Made by a program: the position numbers and the translations under genes. From Alphaproteobacteria bacterium (lineage in GTDB: Bacteria; Pseudomonadota; Alphaproteobacteria; JACAEB01), in assembly GCA_013389075.1 (NCBI GenBank), contig JACAEB010000006.1:1-36707 (forward strand): a DNA stretch of 36,707 nt, read 5' to 3'. The notes beneath the pieces are model-generated. The model saw only the letters and a list, made by a program, of their open reading frames with translations, was not told the origin of the DNA and did not search any database. Below, piece by piece: positions 8,277 to 17,524 of the stretch (the stretch's first letter is position 1; each line of letters starts with the position of its first letter).

Positions 8277-8963
8277 ATGTCGGGGCAGAAGACGGTGCTC
8301 CTCGTCGACGACGACACGGCCTTGCGCGAGACCTTGCGCGAGCAGTTCCAGCTCTCGGAGGAATTCGCGGTGCTGGAGGCCGGCACGGGGGCCGCGGGGC
8401 TGCGGCTCACGCGGGAGACGCGGCTCGATCTCGTGCTGCTCGATGTCGGCCTGCCGGACGCGGACGGGCGGGAGATCTGCCGGCTCATGCGCAAGGACGG
8501 GCTCTCGGTCCCGATCATCATGCTCACCGCTCATGACAGCGATGCGGACACGATCCTCGGTCTCGATTCGGGCGCGAACGACTATGTCGCCAAGCCCTTC
8601 CGCTTCAACGTGCTGATGGCCCGGCTGCGTGCCCATCTGCGCCATCACGAGCAGAGCGAGGACGCGACCTTCGAGATCGGCCCCTACACCTTCCGCCCGG
8701 CCGGCAAGCTCCTGACCACGGCCGAGGGGCGCAAGATCCGCCTCACCGAGAAGGAGACGCAGATCCTGCGCTATCTCTACCGGGCGGGGCAGCGGGCCGT
8801 GCCGCGCGATGTGCTGCTGTCGGAAGTGTGGGGGTACAATTCGGGCGTCACCACCCACACGCTCGAGACCCACATCTACCGCCTGCGCCAGAAGATCGAG
8901 GCCGATCCCTCGCGGGCGGAGATCCTTCTCACCGAGGCGGGCGGCTACCGGCTGGAGCCGTGA
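8277..8963 (+). CDS. OmpR/PhoB-family response regulator (CenR-like)
   Basis: A 228-residue two-component response regulator. Residues 5-120 are a receiver domain with acidic pocket D11-D12, phospho-acceptor D56 (LVLLDVGLPD), T84 and K106. Residues 133-228 are an OmpR-type winged helix (IRLTEKETQILRYLYRAG, then THTLETHIYRLRQKIE and GGYRL). The segments LGLDSGANDYVAKPFRF and HHEQSEDATFEIGPYTF recall the alphaproteobacterial envelope regulator CenR, as I remember it; this is not verified. No histidine kinase is adjacent, so it is an orphan here. GGAGAGG precedes the ATG. Its TGA overlaps the GTG start of the methyltransferase gene downstream. Confidence 0.88.
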   Translation: MSGQKTVLLVDDDTALRETLREQFQLSEEFAVLEAGTGAAGLRLTRETRLDLVLLDVGLPDADGREICRLMRKDGLSVPIIMLTAHDSDADTILGLDSGANDYVAKPFRFNVLMARLRAHLRHHEQSEDATFEIGPYTFRPAGKLLTTAEGRKIRLTEKETQILRYLYRAGQRAVPRDVLLSEVWGYNSGVTTHTLETHIYRLRQKIEADPSRAEILLTEAGGYRLEP

Positions 8964-9724
8964 GCGCGGGGCGCGATCCGCTCGAGGCGAGCGTGCCCGC
9001 GCAGCTGCGCTTTCTCGAGGAGGCGCAAGCGCGCTTTCTGACCCTGCTGGCGGGCTGGCCACGCGCGGGCGAGACGGACGGGCGCGCCTCTCCGCCTCTG
9101 CCCCGGCTCGATCAGGATTTCTTCTGCCCGCTCGATGCGCTCTGCGCCTACGCCATGATTCGCACCCGCCGGCCACGGCGCCTCGTCGAGATCGGCGGCG
9201 GCCATTCGAGCCGCATCCTCGCCCGCGCCCGGGCCGATGCGGGCCTTTCGGACCCCCATGACGTGATCGATCCGGTCCCCGCACGGGGCGTCGACCGGCT
9301 CGCGGCAGCGGGTGCGGTGCGCCTTCACGCCGTTCCCGTGGAGGAGGCTTCGAGAGATCTCTGGCGCGCGCTCGCTCCGGGCGACTGCGTCTTCGTCGAT
9401 GGCGCGCATCGCTCCGGCCCCGGAAGGGATGTCGATTTCGTCTTCGGCACGCTTCTGCCCGCGCTGCCCGCCGGCGTGCTCGTGCATGTGCACGACATCT
9501 TCCTGCCCGATGCCTATCCCGCCGCCTTCGCCGCCCGTGGCTATGACGAGCAGATCCGTGTCGCCCAAGCCCTCGCGCACGGCCGGCTCCGATGCACCCT
9601 CGCGACGCATGTGCTCAGCACACGTATGGCAGGCCATCCCGTGCTCGCGGCGGTGGCGGCGCTCGCCCCCTCGCGCGCGCCTCCCGCGAGCCTCTGGGCG
9701 CTGACGGCCCCCGCTCACTCGTAA
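8960..9724 (+). CDS. class I SAM-dependent methyltransferase-like protein
   Basis: A 254-residue Rossmann-type methyltransferase (Methyltransf_24-like). Motif I is RRLVEIGGGHSSRILARA (about 73-90), the acidic end of a later strand is CVFVDGAHRSGPGRDVDF, and LVHVHDIFLPDAYP follows. The target is unknown. The GTG at 8960 is the only sensible start: GTGA overlaps the response regulator stop, and the protein then begins with a helical region before the Rossmann core. The stop codon lies 10 bases inside the convergent MacB-type permease gene. Being coupled to a response regulator suggests a shared role, perhaps at the envelope, but the sequence does not show this directly. Confidence 0.8.
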   Translation: MSAGRDPLEASVPAQLRFLEEAQARFLTLLAGWPRAGETDGRASPPLPRLDQDFFCPLDALCAYAMIRTRRPRRLVEIGGGHSSRILARARADAGLSDPHDVIDPVPARGVDRLAAAGAVRLHAVPVEEASRDLWRALAPGDCVFVDGAHRSGPGRDVDFVFGTLLPALPAGVLVHVHDIFLPDAYPAAFAARGYDEQIRVAQALAHGRLRCTLATHVLSTRMAGHPVLAAVAALAPSRAPPASLWALTAPAHS

Positions 9725-10923
9725 CGCAGGGCCTCGATCGGATCGAGACGGGCGGCCCGCCGGGCGGGAAAGTAGCCGAAGAGAATTCCGACGAGGGCAG
9801 AGAAGCCGAAGGCTAGGCCCACGATCCCGATGTCGAACACGAAGGGCAGGTTGAGCGCCTGCGCCGCGAGGGCCGCAAGCCCGAGCCCGAGCGCGATGCC
9901 GACCGCCCCGCCCAGCATGGACAGCAGCATCGCCTCGATGAGGAACTGCATGAGCACGTTGCGCTCGAGGGCTCCGATGGCGAGGCGGATCCCGATCTCG
10001 CGCGTCCGCTCGGTCACCGACACCAGCATGATGTTCATGATGCCGATCCCGCCGACGAGAAGCGAGATCGCGGCAATGGCACTGAGGAAGCCCGTCAGGA
10101 CTCCGATGGTGGATTCGGCGAACTCCGCCATTTCCTTCTGGTCACGGACGATGAAATCATCCTCCTGCTCGACCCTGAGGTTACGGCGCTCGCGCAGGAG
10201 AACGCGGATCTCGGTGATGGCGCGCCCGCGCAGCGCCTCGGTCCGCGCCGAGGCGAACATGTAGTCGACATCCCTCGAGCCCGAGATGCGCCGCTGCACG
10301 AGTTCGAGCGGGGCGAGGACGAAATTGTCCTGATCGGAGCCGAAGGCCGAGGGTCCCTTCTCCTCCATCACCCCGATGATCTCGCAGGGAATGTTCGAGA
10401 TGCGGACGGTCTCGCCGAGCGGCGATTGCGGGCCGAACAGATCCTCCCGCAGCGAGGCGCCCATGAGGCAGACGGCCCGCCCGGACCTGAGCTCGGCATC
10501 GGAAAAGGTCCGCCCTTCCACCACCGGCCAGTCGCGCACCTGTTGATAGCCGTTGTCGGTGCCGTTGATGGTGGTGCGCCGGTTGGTGCTGCCATGGACC
10601 GCCTGGACCGTCCGTGAGACGACGGCCGCGACGGCGTCCACGCTCGGCACCTCCGCGCGGATGGCTTCGGCATCTTCGGGCCGGAACGGCTCGGCCGGCA
10701 CCACCTCGCCGGCGGAGGCGGTCTGCGTGCCGGGAAAGATGATGATGAGATTGGATCCAAGGCCCGAGATCTCGCGGGATATGTAGGCGGTGGCCCCGCC
10801 GCCCAGCGTCACCATCGCGATCACTGCCGCGACCCCGATGACGATCCCGAGCACCGTCAGGGCCGAGCGCATGATGTTGTTGGTGATCTCGCGCCAGGCG
10901 AGGCGCACCGCGCTCCAGATCAT
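9715..10923 (-). CDS. MacB-type ABC transporter permease
   Basis: A 402-residue inner-membrane protein with MacB/FtsX architecture. One transmembrane helix lies near the N-terminus (about 20-42, after the amphipathic RLAWREITNNIMRSALTVLG). A large periplasmic domain follows (about 50-275). Three C-terminal helices carry the conserved GGIGIMNIMLVSVTERTREIGIRLAIGA and a final FGYFPARRAARLDPIEALRYE. Unlike E. coli MacB it has no fused ATPase; the ATPase is the gene upstream, overlapping by ATGA. With the MacA-like gene it would form a tripartite exporter for an unknown substrate. The ATPase partner carries an in-frame stop, so the system may be inactive as read. Confidence 0.92.
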   Translation of the reverse strand: MIWSAVRLAWREITNNIMRSALTVLGIVIGVAAVIAMVTLGGGATAYISREISGLGSNLIIIFPGTQTASAGEVVPAEPFRPEDAEAIRAEVPSVDAVAAVVSRTVQAVHGSTNRRTTINGTDNGYQQVRDWPVVEGRTFSDAELRSGRAVCLMGASLREDLFGPQSPLGETVRISNIPCEIIGVMEEKGPSAFGSDQDNFVLAPLELVQRRISGSRDVDYMFASARTEALRGRAITEIRVLLRERRNLRVEQEDDFIVRDQKEMAEFAESTIGVLTGFLSAIAAISLLVGGIGIMNIMLVSVTERTREIGIRLAIGALERNVLMQFLIEAMLLSMLGGAVGIALGLGLAALAAQALNLPFVFDIGIVGLAFGFSALVGILFGYFPARRAARLDPIEALRYE

Positions 10924-11627
10924 GCCGGCCCTCCCTCCGTGCGCGTGTCGCTCTCGATGCGCCCGTCCCGGAAGATCAGCCTGCGGCGGGCATAGGCGGC
11001 GATGTCGGCCTCATGGGTGACGACGACGACGGTCAGGCCCTCGCGCCGGTTGAGATCGGTCAGGAGGTTCATGAGCTCGTGGCTGCGCTCGGTGTCGAGA
11101 TTGCCCGTGGGCTCGTCGGCGAGCAGCAGGGCAGGCTCGGTCACGATGGCCCGCGCGATCGCCACGCGCTGCTGCTGTCCGCCCGACAGTTCGGCCGAGG
11201 TGTGGTGCTCGCGCCCCTCGAGCCCGACGGCGGCAAGCGCCGCCATCGCCCGCGCCCGGCGCCGCCCGCCCCGCTCTCCGCGATAGACGAGCGGCAGCTC
11301 GACATTCTAGAGCGCGGTCGTCCGCTTGAGGAGGTTGAAGCCCTGGAAGACGAAGCCGAGATAGTGGCGGCGCAACAGCGCGCGGCGGTCGCGGTCGAGA
11401 TCCGCGACGTCGAGCCCGCGAAAGAGGTACTGCCCCTCGGTCGGACTGTCGAGGCAGCCCAGTATGTTCATGCAGGTCGATTTTCCGGACCCGGACGGTC
11501 CCATCACCGCGACGAACTCCCCGTCGGCGATCTCGAAGCTGACGGCATCGAGCGCGCGCACCAGCGTGTCGCCGGCACCGTAGTGCCGGCTCACCTCCCG
11601 GAAGGCGATGAGCGGTTCGCCGCTCAT
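10920..11627 (-). pseudogene. MacB/LolD-type ABC transporter ATPase, interrupted by an in-frame TAG
   Basis: Read through, this encodes a 235-residue ATPase: Walker A GPSGSGKST, Q-loop FVFQGFNLL, signature LSGGQQQRVAIARA, Walker B ALLLADEPTGNLD and the switch His in VVVTHE. Codon 107 (11307-11309) is TAG, splitting it into an N-terminal piece (11310-11627, 106 residues, Walker A and Q-loop) and a C-terminal piece (from an ATG at 11246, signature and Walker B). The reading frame is unchanged across the stop, and the residues on either side (RTTAL-stop-NVELPLVYRG) match the usual TALENVELPLIYRG, so the lost residue is Glu and a single G-to-T change explains it. Neither half alone could hydrolyse ATP. 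Starts and stops overlap both neighbours by ATGA. A read error is possible. Confidence 0.88.
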
Positions 11628-12898
11628 CCGCCGGGCCGGCGTGGCGGGCCGAAGCGGAAGCCGCCGCCGCTCGCCGCCGAACCGCTCTTGAGGTTGACGA
11701 GAACCGTGTCCGTCTCAGCAAGATCGCCCTTCAGGATCTCGGTCCGGGAGCCATCACTTTCGCCGAGGATGAGTGGGACGGGTTCGGGCCCGCCAGTACG
11801 CCAGACCCAGACGCGGCCCAGCCGCTCCTCGCCCTCGGCCGGCGGCAGCGGCGCGAATTCCTCCGTAGGCGGCGTGAAGCGCAGGCTCGCATTGGGCACG
11901 AGGAGCGCGTTCTCGATCGTCTGGGTGATGATGTCGGTATCGGCGGTCATGCCCGGCTTGAGGAGGAGCCCGGGATTGTGCAGGAAGAGGATGCCCTGAT
12001 AGGTGACGACATTGTTCACCTTCTGCGGCGCGTTGCGGATCTGCGTCACCTCGGCCGTGAAGGTCTCGCGCGGGAACGCATCGACCGTGAACCGTGCCTG
12101 CTGCCCCTCGCGGACACGGCCGATATCCGCCTCGTCGATGTCGACATGGAGCTCCATCTGGGTGAGGTCCTGGGCGAGGACGAAGAGGACCGGCGTCTGG
12201 AAGCTCGCCGCCACCGTCTGGCCGGGCTCGATGCGACGGTCGAGGACGATGCCGTCGACCGGGGAGCGGATCTCGGTCTTGCGGAGATTGGATTCGGCGA
12301 CCGCGAGTTCGGCCTCGGCGACCATCACGACGGCCTTGGCGCTTTCGACGCCGGCCTGGGCGCGGGCGAGCGCCGCGTCGCGGACGTCGAGCTCCTGGGC
12401 CGAGGCGATGGACCGCTCAGCGAGGGCCGAGGTGCGCTTCTGCGCGGCGCGGGCCTCGGTCACCGTCGCCTCGGCCTGGAGAACGCCCGCCCTGGCCTGG
12501 GCGAGATTGGCTCTGGCCGACAGAACGCGCGCCTCGAGCTGCTCGGTGTCGAGCCGGGCGAGGACCTGCCCCTCGGTGACGCGGTCATTGTAGTCGACCA
12601 GCACCTCGGCGATGAGGCCGGAGATCTCCGCCCCCACCTCCACCTCGTTGATCGGGCGGATCTCGCCCGTGGCGGCGACGGTGAGGACGAGGGCGTCCCG
12701 CGCCGGCTGCGCCGTTTCATAGGCGCCGAGGCCCAGCACGGCGCCGCCCCGGCCGAACAGGAAGGCCCCGGCCACGGCCAGGAGGAGAAGACCGCCGGCG
12801 AGGAGCCAGAGCCGTCCGCCCCGGCGCCTGCCCTGCAGGCCGAGGGTCTTGGCGACCGCCTCGGCCTTCGTGGTCTCTGTCTCGCGCGCCTTGCCCAT
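11624..12898 (-). CDS. MacA-type periplasmic adaptor (HlyD/RND membrane fusion protein)
   Basis: A 424-residue membrane fusion protein that would link the MacB-type transporter to an outer-membrane channel. One N-terminal transmembrane helix spans about residues 29-49. The lipoyl half-motif EISGLIAEVLVDYNDRVTEGQ comes next, then a long alpha-hairpin rich in Ala and Glu (about 115-200) and the second half SPVDGIVLDRRIEPGQTV. Beta-barrel and membrane-proximal domains follow (VNNVVTYQGILFLHNPG, LLKPGMTADTDIIT). The C-terminus is a Gly/Arg/Pro tail. It overlaps the ATPase gene by ATGA and starts 24 bases after the glycosyltransferase stop, so it belongs to the same transcript. Confidence 0.92.
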   Translation of the reverse strand: MGKARETETTKAEAVAKTLGLQGRRRGGRLWLLAGGLLLLAVAGAFLFGRGGAVLGLGAYETAQPARDALVLTVAATGEIRPINEVEVGAEISGLIAEVLVDYNDRVTEGQVLARLDTEQLEARVLSARANLAQARAGVLQAEATVTEARAAQKRTSALAERSIASAQELDVRDAALARAQAGVESAKAVVMVAEAELAVAESNLRKTEIRSPVDGIVLDRRIEPGQTVAASFQTPVLFVLAQDLTQMELHVDIDEADIGRVREGQQARFTVDAFPRETFTAEVTQIRNAPQKVNNVVTYQGILFLHNPGLLLKPGMTADTDIITQTIENALLVPNASLRFTPPTEEFAPLPPAEGEERLGRVWVWRTGGPEPVPLILGESDGSRTEILKGDLAETDTVLVNLKSGSAASGGGFRFGPPRRPGG

Positions 12899-12922
12899 CC
12901 CCGCCTCAGCCCCGGTCTTGCG

Positions 12923-14476
12923 TCAACGGCAGGCCGTCTCGGGCGCCTGCCCCCATGCCACATGCAGCATCGCCGCCCGCTCCGGCGCCCCCGTGAGGGG
13001 CGCGGACAGGGTCAGCGCCGGACCGAGCCGCCCGGCCTCCACACCCAGCGTTTCACGCAGGTATGTCTCAAGATCCGGCGGCATGTCAGACCTCCGTCCC
13101 CGCCAGACCACGAGGCAGCCGCCCTCGCCCTCCGGGGGAAATATGGTGAGCGGATAGCCGTCCGCCACGACGCGGGCACGCGGAAACCGCGCCCGCAGAT
13201 TGCCCCCGACATACATGTCGTTCACGACGATCGTACCCGCCTCGAAGCCGAGGGCGCGAATCTCGGCGGCGAAGGCATCCCAGGGCTGATATTCCCAGCA
13301 ATTGCGGCAGCTCTCCGCATTGCCGGCATAGGAGAGGATCCGCGCGAGCAGGGTCAGCGCGAAGAGGGCCGCCGCCGCGGCTCCGAGCCAGGGGAGGCGC
13401 GCTCGCAGCGCGGAACCGCCATAGGCGGCCGCCGCGCGCAGGAAGACGAGCACGCCCCCGCCGATCAGCACCTGATGCATCCAGCGGGCCTTGAAATCGG
13501 TGGCGCCGACGAGGAAGACCGGCAGGGCCATCAGCCCCGCCCCGATCAGCACCGTGAGAAGCAGGAGCCGGGCCCGCGCGCCTTATTCGCCCCCCAACGG
13601 CAGGGGGGCGCGGGCGCGGGGGAACAGCGACGCGAAGATCGCAAGGAACGGCAGCACGAACATCGCCAGAGCAAGTGCGAGGCCCACGAGGCCCTGCCCC
13701 CAGGCGAGGAGGAAGAAGGGCCGCTCCTCGCTCCCCGCGACGTCCCGCGCAAGGGTCAGGAGCGAATATTCGTGCACCGCCGTCCAGATCGCATAGGGCG
13801 CGAGCAGCGCCAGCGCCACGGCCACCATCAGCGCGATCCCCGAAGGTCGCAGCCGCGCCCGCAGCTCGGGCACGAAGAGGAGCGCAAGGCCCGCCGCGAG
13901 CGGAAAGATCGCGAAGACATATTTGGAGAGCGTGCCGGCCGCGATGATCGCGCCCGCGAGCGCGTAGATCCAGAGCGGGGCAGGCCGGCAGACGAGCCGG
14001 CCGAGCGCCCAGAGCGCCGCCCCGAGAAGGCTCGTCAGTGCCACCGTGTGCATGAGATCGACATGCGGATAGTAGCCGACCGTGAAGGTCATCCAGAAGG
14101 CCGCGACGGCAAGGCCCGAGAGCCGCACATCGTCGAGAAAGAGCCGCCCCGCCTGAAACAGCGCGAGGAATCCGCCGGCCATGATCAGATATTTGAGCGC
14201 GGCGAGGCTGGGGAGCGAGACCCCGAAGACGCTCTGCGTGAGGTAGGTCGCCCAGGTGATGAGCGGGGGATGGCGGAAGCGGTAGCCGAGGGAGAGCTCC
14301 TGGGCGAAGAGGACCTGCTCGGCCTCGTCCAGCGTGTAGATCGGGCTGAGACAAAGGCGCAGAACGAAATGCGCCGCGCAGTAGCCGAGGATGAGCCAGA
14401 TCCAGACGCGCGGACGGTCGAGCGCCGCCCAGAGGCGCCCGGCCCACCTCCCCCGCCTGTCTCCCCCTGCGGTCAC
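12923..14476 (-). pseudogene. GT39-family (ArnT/PMT-like) membrane glycosyltransferase, interrupted by an in-frame TAA
   Basis: Read through, a 517-codon polytopic membrane enzyme that would move a sugar from a polyprenyl phosphate carrier onto a periplasmic acceptor. The first periplasmic loop has the acidic TLDEAEQVLFAQELSLGY and the HPPLITW typical of ArnT-like GT39 proteins, and about ten hydrophobic helices follow. Codon 298 (13583-13585) is TAA, giving a 297-residue N-terminal piece and a 3' remainder that could restart at 13552 (209 residues, last helices and a periplasmic domain). The frame is the same on both sides and the stop falls in a cytoplasmic or loop segment (LPLGGE-stop-GARARLLLL). 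GAA, CAA, AAA or TCA are possible ancestral codons. The GTG start at 14476 overlaps the GT2 stop (GTGA). Confidence 0.82.
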
Positions 14477-15261
14477 AGATCCCCGCTCAACCCCGGCGGC
14501 GGCTTGCTCCGGCGGATCAGCCAGACCACGCCGAAGAGGTCCACGATCCCCGCCCCCAGCCGGCCGAGAAAGCCGTATTTCGAGGTGCCCGCCCCGCGCG
14601 GCCGGTCGGTGACCGGCAGCGCCATCACCTCGAAGCCCGCCCGGCGCACCAGCGCGGGCAGGAAGCGGTGCATGCCGTCGAAATAGGGAATGTGGCGAAA
14701 GGCCTCGGCGCGGATCAGCTTGAAGCCGCAGCCTGTGTCGCGCGTGCCGTCCTGAAGGAGGGCCCGCCGCACGCCGTTGGCGATCCGCGATTGCAGCCAT
14801 TTGAACCAGCCATCGTTCCGGCTGGTGCGCTGGCCGGCGACGATGCCGAGCCGGGCGGGCGCCTGCGGCCCGGTGGCGGCGGCAAAGGCGCGGGGAACGT
14901 CGCGCGGATCGTTCTGAAGGTCGCCGTCGAGCGTCTGGATCCAGGCGCCCCGGACGAAGCGCCCGGCGGTGAAGAGCGCGGCGCTCTTGCCCGAGCGGCG
15001 GTCATGGCGGACGACGCGCACCTCGGCATGCGCGGCGCGCATCGCCTCCATCTCGGCCGGCGAGCCGTCGTCGGAGCAATCGTCGACGAAGAGGATCTCG
15101 AAGGACGGTCCGCCCGCCATCGCGGCGAGGATCTCCTCGGTGAGCGGGCGGATGTTGCCGCCTTCATTGTAGGCGGGAACGACGATGCTGATGACGGGCG
15201 GGGCCCCGTTCCTGCCTTGCGGCTGCACGCGCTCGCTGGCGTCTGGCGGTCTGATCGTCAT
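14473..15261 (-). CDS. family 2 glycosyltransferase (polyprenyl-phosphate sugar transferase, DPM1/ArnC-like)
   Basis: A 262-residue GT-A enzyme expected to charge undecaprenyl phosphate with a sugar at the cytoplasmic face. Motifs are ISIVVPAYNEGGNI (24-37), FEILFVDDCSDDGS, TLDGDLQNDP for metal and sugar-nucleotide binding, and DTGCGFKLIRAEAF. The C-terminus has PRGAGTSKYGFLGR and one hydrophobic stretch (GAGIVDLFGVVWLI); it lacks the paired membrane helices of E. coli ArnC. It is coupled (GTGA) to the GT39 gene, its natural partner for using the lipid-linked sugar. In related alphaproteobacterial clusters I recall a small lipid-A-synthase N-terminal-like gene between such a pair; it is absent here. 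Confidence 0.9.
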   Translation of the reverse strand: MTIRPPDASERVQPQGRNGAPPVISIVVPAYNEGGNIRPLTEEILAAMAGGPSFEILFVDDCSDDGSPAEMEAMRAAHAEVRVVRHDRRSGKSAALFTAGRFVRGAWIQTLDGDLQNDPRDVPRAFAAATGPQAPARLGIVAGQRTSRNDGWFKWLQSRIANGVRRALLQDGTRDTGCGFKLIRAEAFRHIPYFDGMHRFLPALVRRAGFEVMALPVTDRPRGAGTSKYGFLGRLGAGIVDLFGVVWLIRRSKPPPGLSGDL

Positions 15262-15329
15262 GCGCGGAAGGCTTTCCTGCCGAACGGCTCACTGGGCGGT
15301 TTAGGCGCATGGGGGGCGCAATTCAAGCC

Positions 15330-16472
15330 TCACCGATGGGGATCGGCGGCGTCCCGGAGCCCGTCGCCCAGAAAGTTGAAGGCCAGAATGACGAGGATCA
15401 CCGGCACGACCGGCAGGATGATCCAGGGGTAGAGCTCGATGGCGGCGATCGTCTGCGCCTCGTTGAGAAGGACGCCCCAGGAGGTGACGGGATCGCGCAG
15501 ACCGAGCCCGAGGAAGGAGAGCGCGGTCTCGCCGAGGATCATCGCCGGCACGGTGAGGGTGAGGCTGGCGATGAGGTGGCTCGCGAAATTGGGGAGAAGA
15601 TGCAGGCCGATGATGCGGGCGGGCGAGGCCCCCATCACCAGCGCCGCCGCGGCATAGTCCTCCTCCCGCAGGGCGAGCAGCTTGCCGCGCACCGCGCGCG
15701 CAAGGCCGGGCCAGTCGAGCAGCCCGAGGATGATCGTGATGGCGAAATAGACGAGGAGCGGGGACCAGCTCACCGGCACGGCGGCGGCGAGGGCGAGCCA
15801 GATGGGCAGCTCGGGCAGCGAACGCAGCACCTCGATGACGCGCGACACCGCCGCATCGATCCACCCGCCGAAATAGCCGGCCGCGCCCCCGAGAAGAAGG
15901 CCGAGCGTGAAGCTGACGCTCACCCCGACGAGGCCGATGGTCAGCGAGACGCGGGCGCCATGGACGATGCGCGATAGCATGTCGCGCCCCAGACGATCCG
16001 TGCCCAGAGGGTGAAACGCGCCGCCGGGCTCCGGGCAGACGAGGTGAAACCGCGCCTCGACGAGGCCCCAGAAACGGTAGGGCGCCCCCTGACAGAAGAA
16101 GCGCAGCCGCTGGATCTCCGACCGGTCGGGCGCGTAGACGCGCACGAGACGCTCCGTGTCCACCCGCGCTTGCAGACCGTAGACGAAGGGCCCGACGAAG
16201 CGGCCCTCATGAAAGAGGTGCATAGCCTGGGGCGGCCGCAGGATGGCGCCCGGCTGGCGGTCGCCGGGCGGATAGGGCGCGATGACCTCCGCGAACGGAA
16301 CGCAGAGATAGGCGAGGATGAGAAACGCCGCCGCCGCCATGGCGAGCCGGTGCCGGCGGAAGCGCGCCCAGAACACGGCCCCGCCCGACGCGGACGCCAT
16401 GCCGGCCTCGCCGGCCGCGGGCAGCGGCGGGAGCGGCTTCGTCCGCACCCAGCGGGGCATCGGCTCGCTCAT
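15330..16472 (-). CDS. ABC transporter permease, DppC/OppC type
   Basis: A 380-residue inner-membrane permease of the dipeptide/oligopeptide class. An N-terminal helix (about 45-65) is followed by a long periplasmic loop, then five helices. The HPLGTDRLGRDMLSRIVHGARVSL segment marks the OppC family. The EAA loop, which contacts the ATPase, reads DYAAAALVMGASPARIIGLHLLPN. It overlaps the OppB-type gene by ATGA. The next gene downstream on this strand is a glycosyltransferase, not the ATPase genes that normally complete such an operon. Confidence 0.92.
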   Translation of the reverse strand: MSEPMPRWVRTKPLPPLPAAGEAGMASASGGAVFWARFRRHRLAMAAAAFLILAYLCVPFAEVIAPYPPGDRQPGAILRPPQAMHLFHEGRFVGPFVYGLQARVDTERLVRVYAPDRSEIQRLRFFCQGAPYRFWGLVEARFHLVCPEPGGAFHPLGTDRLGRDMLSRIVHGARVSLTIGLVGVSVSFTLGLLLGGAAGYFGGWIDAAVSRVIEVLRSLPELPIWLALAAAVPVSWSPLLVYFAITIILGLLDWPGLARAVRGKLLALREEDYAAAALVMGASPARIIGLHLLPNFASHLIASLTLTVPAMILGETALSFLGLGLRDPVTSWGVLLNEAQTIAAIELYPWIILPVVPVILVILAFNFLGDGLRDAADPHR

Positions 16473-17524
16473 CCGCGCGCCTCCCGGAGACCGAAGCGGA
16501 TGCGCGGGTCGACGAGGCCGAGGAGGAGATCGGAGACGAGCATGCCTGCGAGCGTCAGTCCGGCGACGAAGAGCAGGATGAAGCCGGCAAGGAAGCTGTC
16601 CTGCGAGCGCAGCGCCTCGAGCAGGACCGGGCCGATGGTGGGCAGGTTCAGCACCACGGAGACGATGACGGCGCCCGAGACGAGCGAGGGCAGCAGGTTT
16701 CCGATATCCGCGATGAAGGGATTGAGCGCGACCTTCAGCGGATAGCGCAGCCGACCGAGCCCGCGCGCGCCCCGCGCCGCGGCCGCCGTGACATAGGGCT
16801 TGCGCAGCTCGTCCATGAGATTGGCCCTCAGCCGGCGGATGATCGCCGCCGTGCCCGCCGTGCCGATGACGACGACCGGAACGACGAGATGCTGGGCGAC
16901 CGACAGCGCCTTCTCGGCCGACCAGGGCACGCCGAGAAAGCGCGGGTCCATCAGCCCGCCGATCGACAGGCCGAACCAGGCATGGGCGTAGTAGAGGAGG
17001 ACGAGGCCGAGGAGGAAATTCGGCGTGGCGAGGCCGATATAGCCAAGGAGCGTGAAGCCCGTATCGCCCCAGCTGTAGGGCCGGCTCGCCGAATAGACGC
17101 CGATCGGGAAGGCGAGCAGATAGATGAAGGCCACGGTCGCGACATTGACGAGGAGCGTCAGCGGCATCGCCTCGCCCACGACCGCGGCCACGGGCTGTTC
17201 ATAGGCGAAGGACCAGCCGAGATCGCCCTGGAGAAGCCCCGAAAATCCCCGTACCTCGCTCGGCCAGATCCCGATCCAGATCGCATACTGAACGAGCAGC
17301 GGCCGATCGAGATCGAATTCGGAAACGAGGAAGGCGATGCGCGCGGCCGCCGCGTCCTGCCCCTGGGCGCGCAGCTCGAGGAGTTCGTTCGCGACATAGC
17401 TTCCCGGCGGAAGCTGGACGATGAGAAAGATCAGCAGGCTGATGACGAACAGCGTCGGAATCATGAGCCCCACGCGCCGCAGCGCATAGGCGCCATAGCC
17501 GCGCCGCCCCGGCCGCGTGCTCAT
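16469..17524 (-). CDS. ABC transporter permease, DppB/OppB type
   Basis: A 351-residue permease, the usual heterodimer partner of the OppC-type protein. The N-terminus shows LRRVGLMIPTLFVISLLIFLIVQLPPGSY, the classic first helix of DppB/OppB, and the region LDRPLLVQYAIWI follows. The EAA loop reads PYVTAAAARGARGLGRLRYPLKVALNP. The ATG at 17524 overlaps the solute-binding protein stop by ATGA and gives the normal family N-terminus. Reading further upstream in frame adds only low-complexity sequence antisense to no known domain. Confidence 0.92.
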   Translation of the reverse strand: MSTRPGRRGYGAYALRRVGLMIPTLFVISLLIFLIVQLPPGSYVANELLELRAQGQDAAAARIAFLVSEFDLDRPLLVQYAIWIGIWPSEVRGFSGLLQGDLGWSFAYEQPVAAVVGEAMPLTLLVNVATVAFIYLLAFPIGVYSASRPYSWGDTGFTLLGYIGLATPNFLLGLVLLYYAHAWFGLSIGGLMDPRFLGVPWSAEKALSVAQHLVVPVVVIGTAGTAAIIRRLRANLMDELRKPYVTAAAARGARGLGRLRYPLKVALNPFIADIGNLLPSLVSGAVIVSVVLNLPTIGPVLLEALRSQDSFLAGFILLFVAGLTLAGMLVSDLLLGLVDPRIRFGLREARG

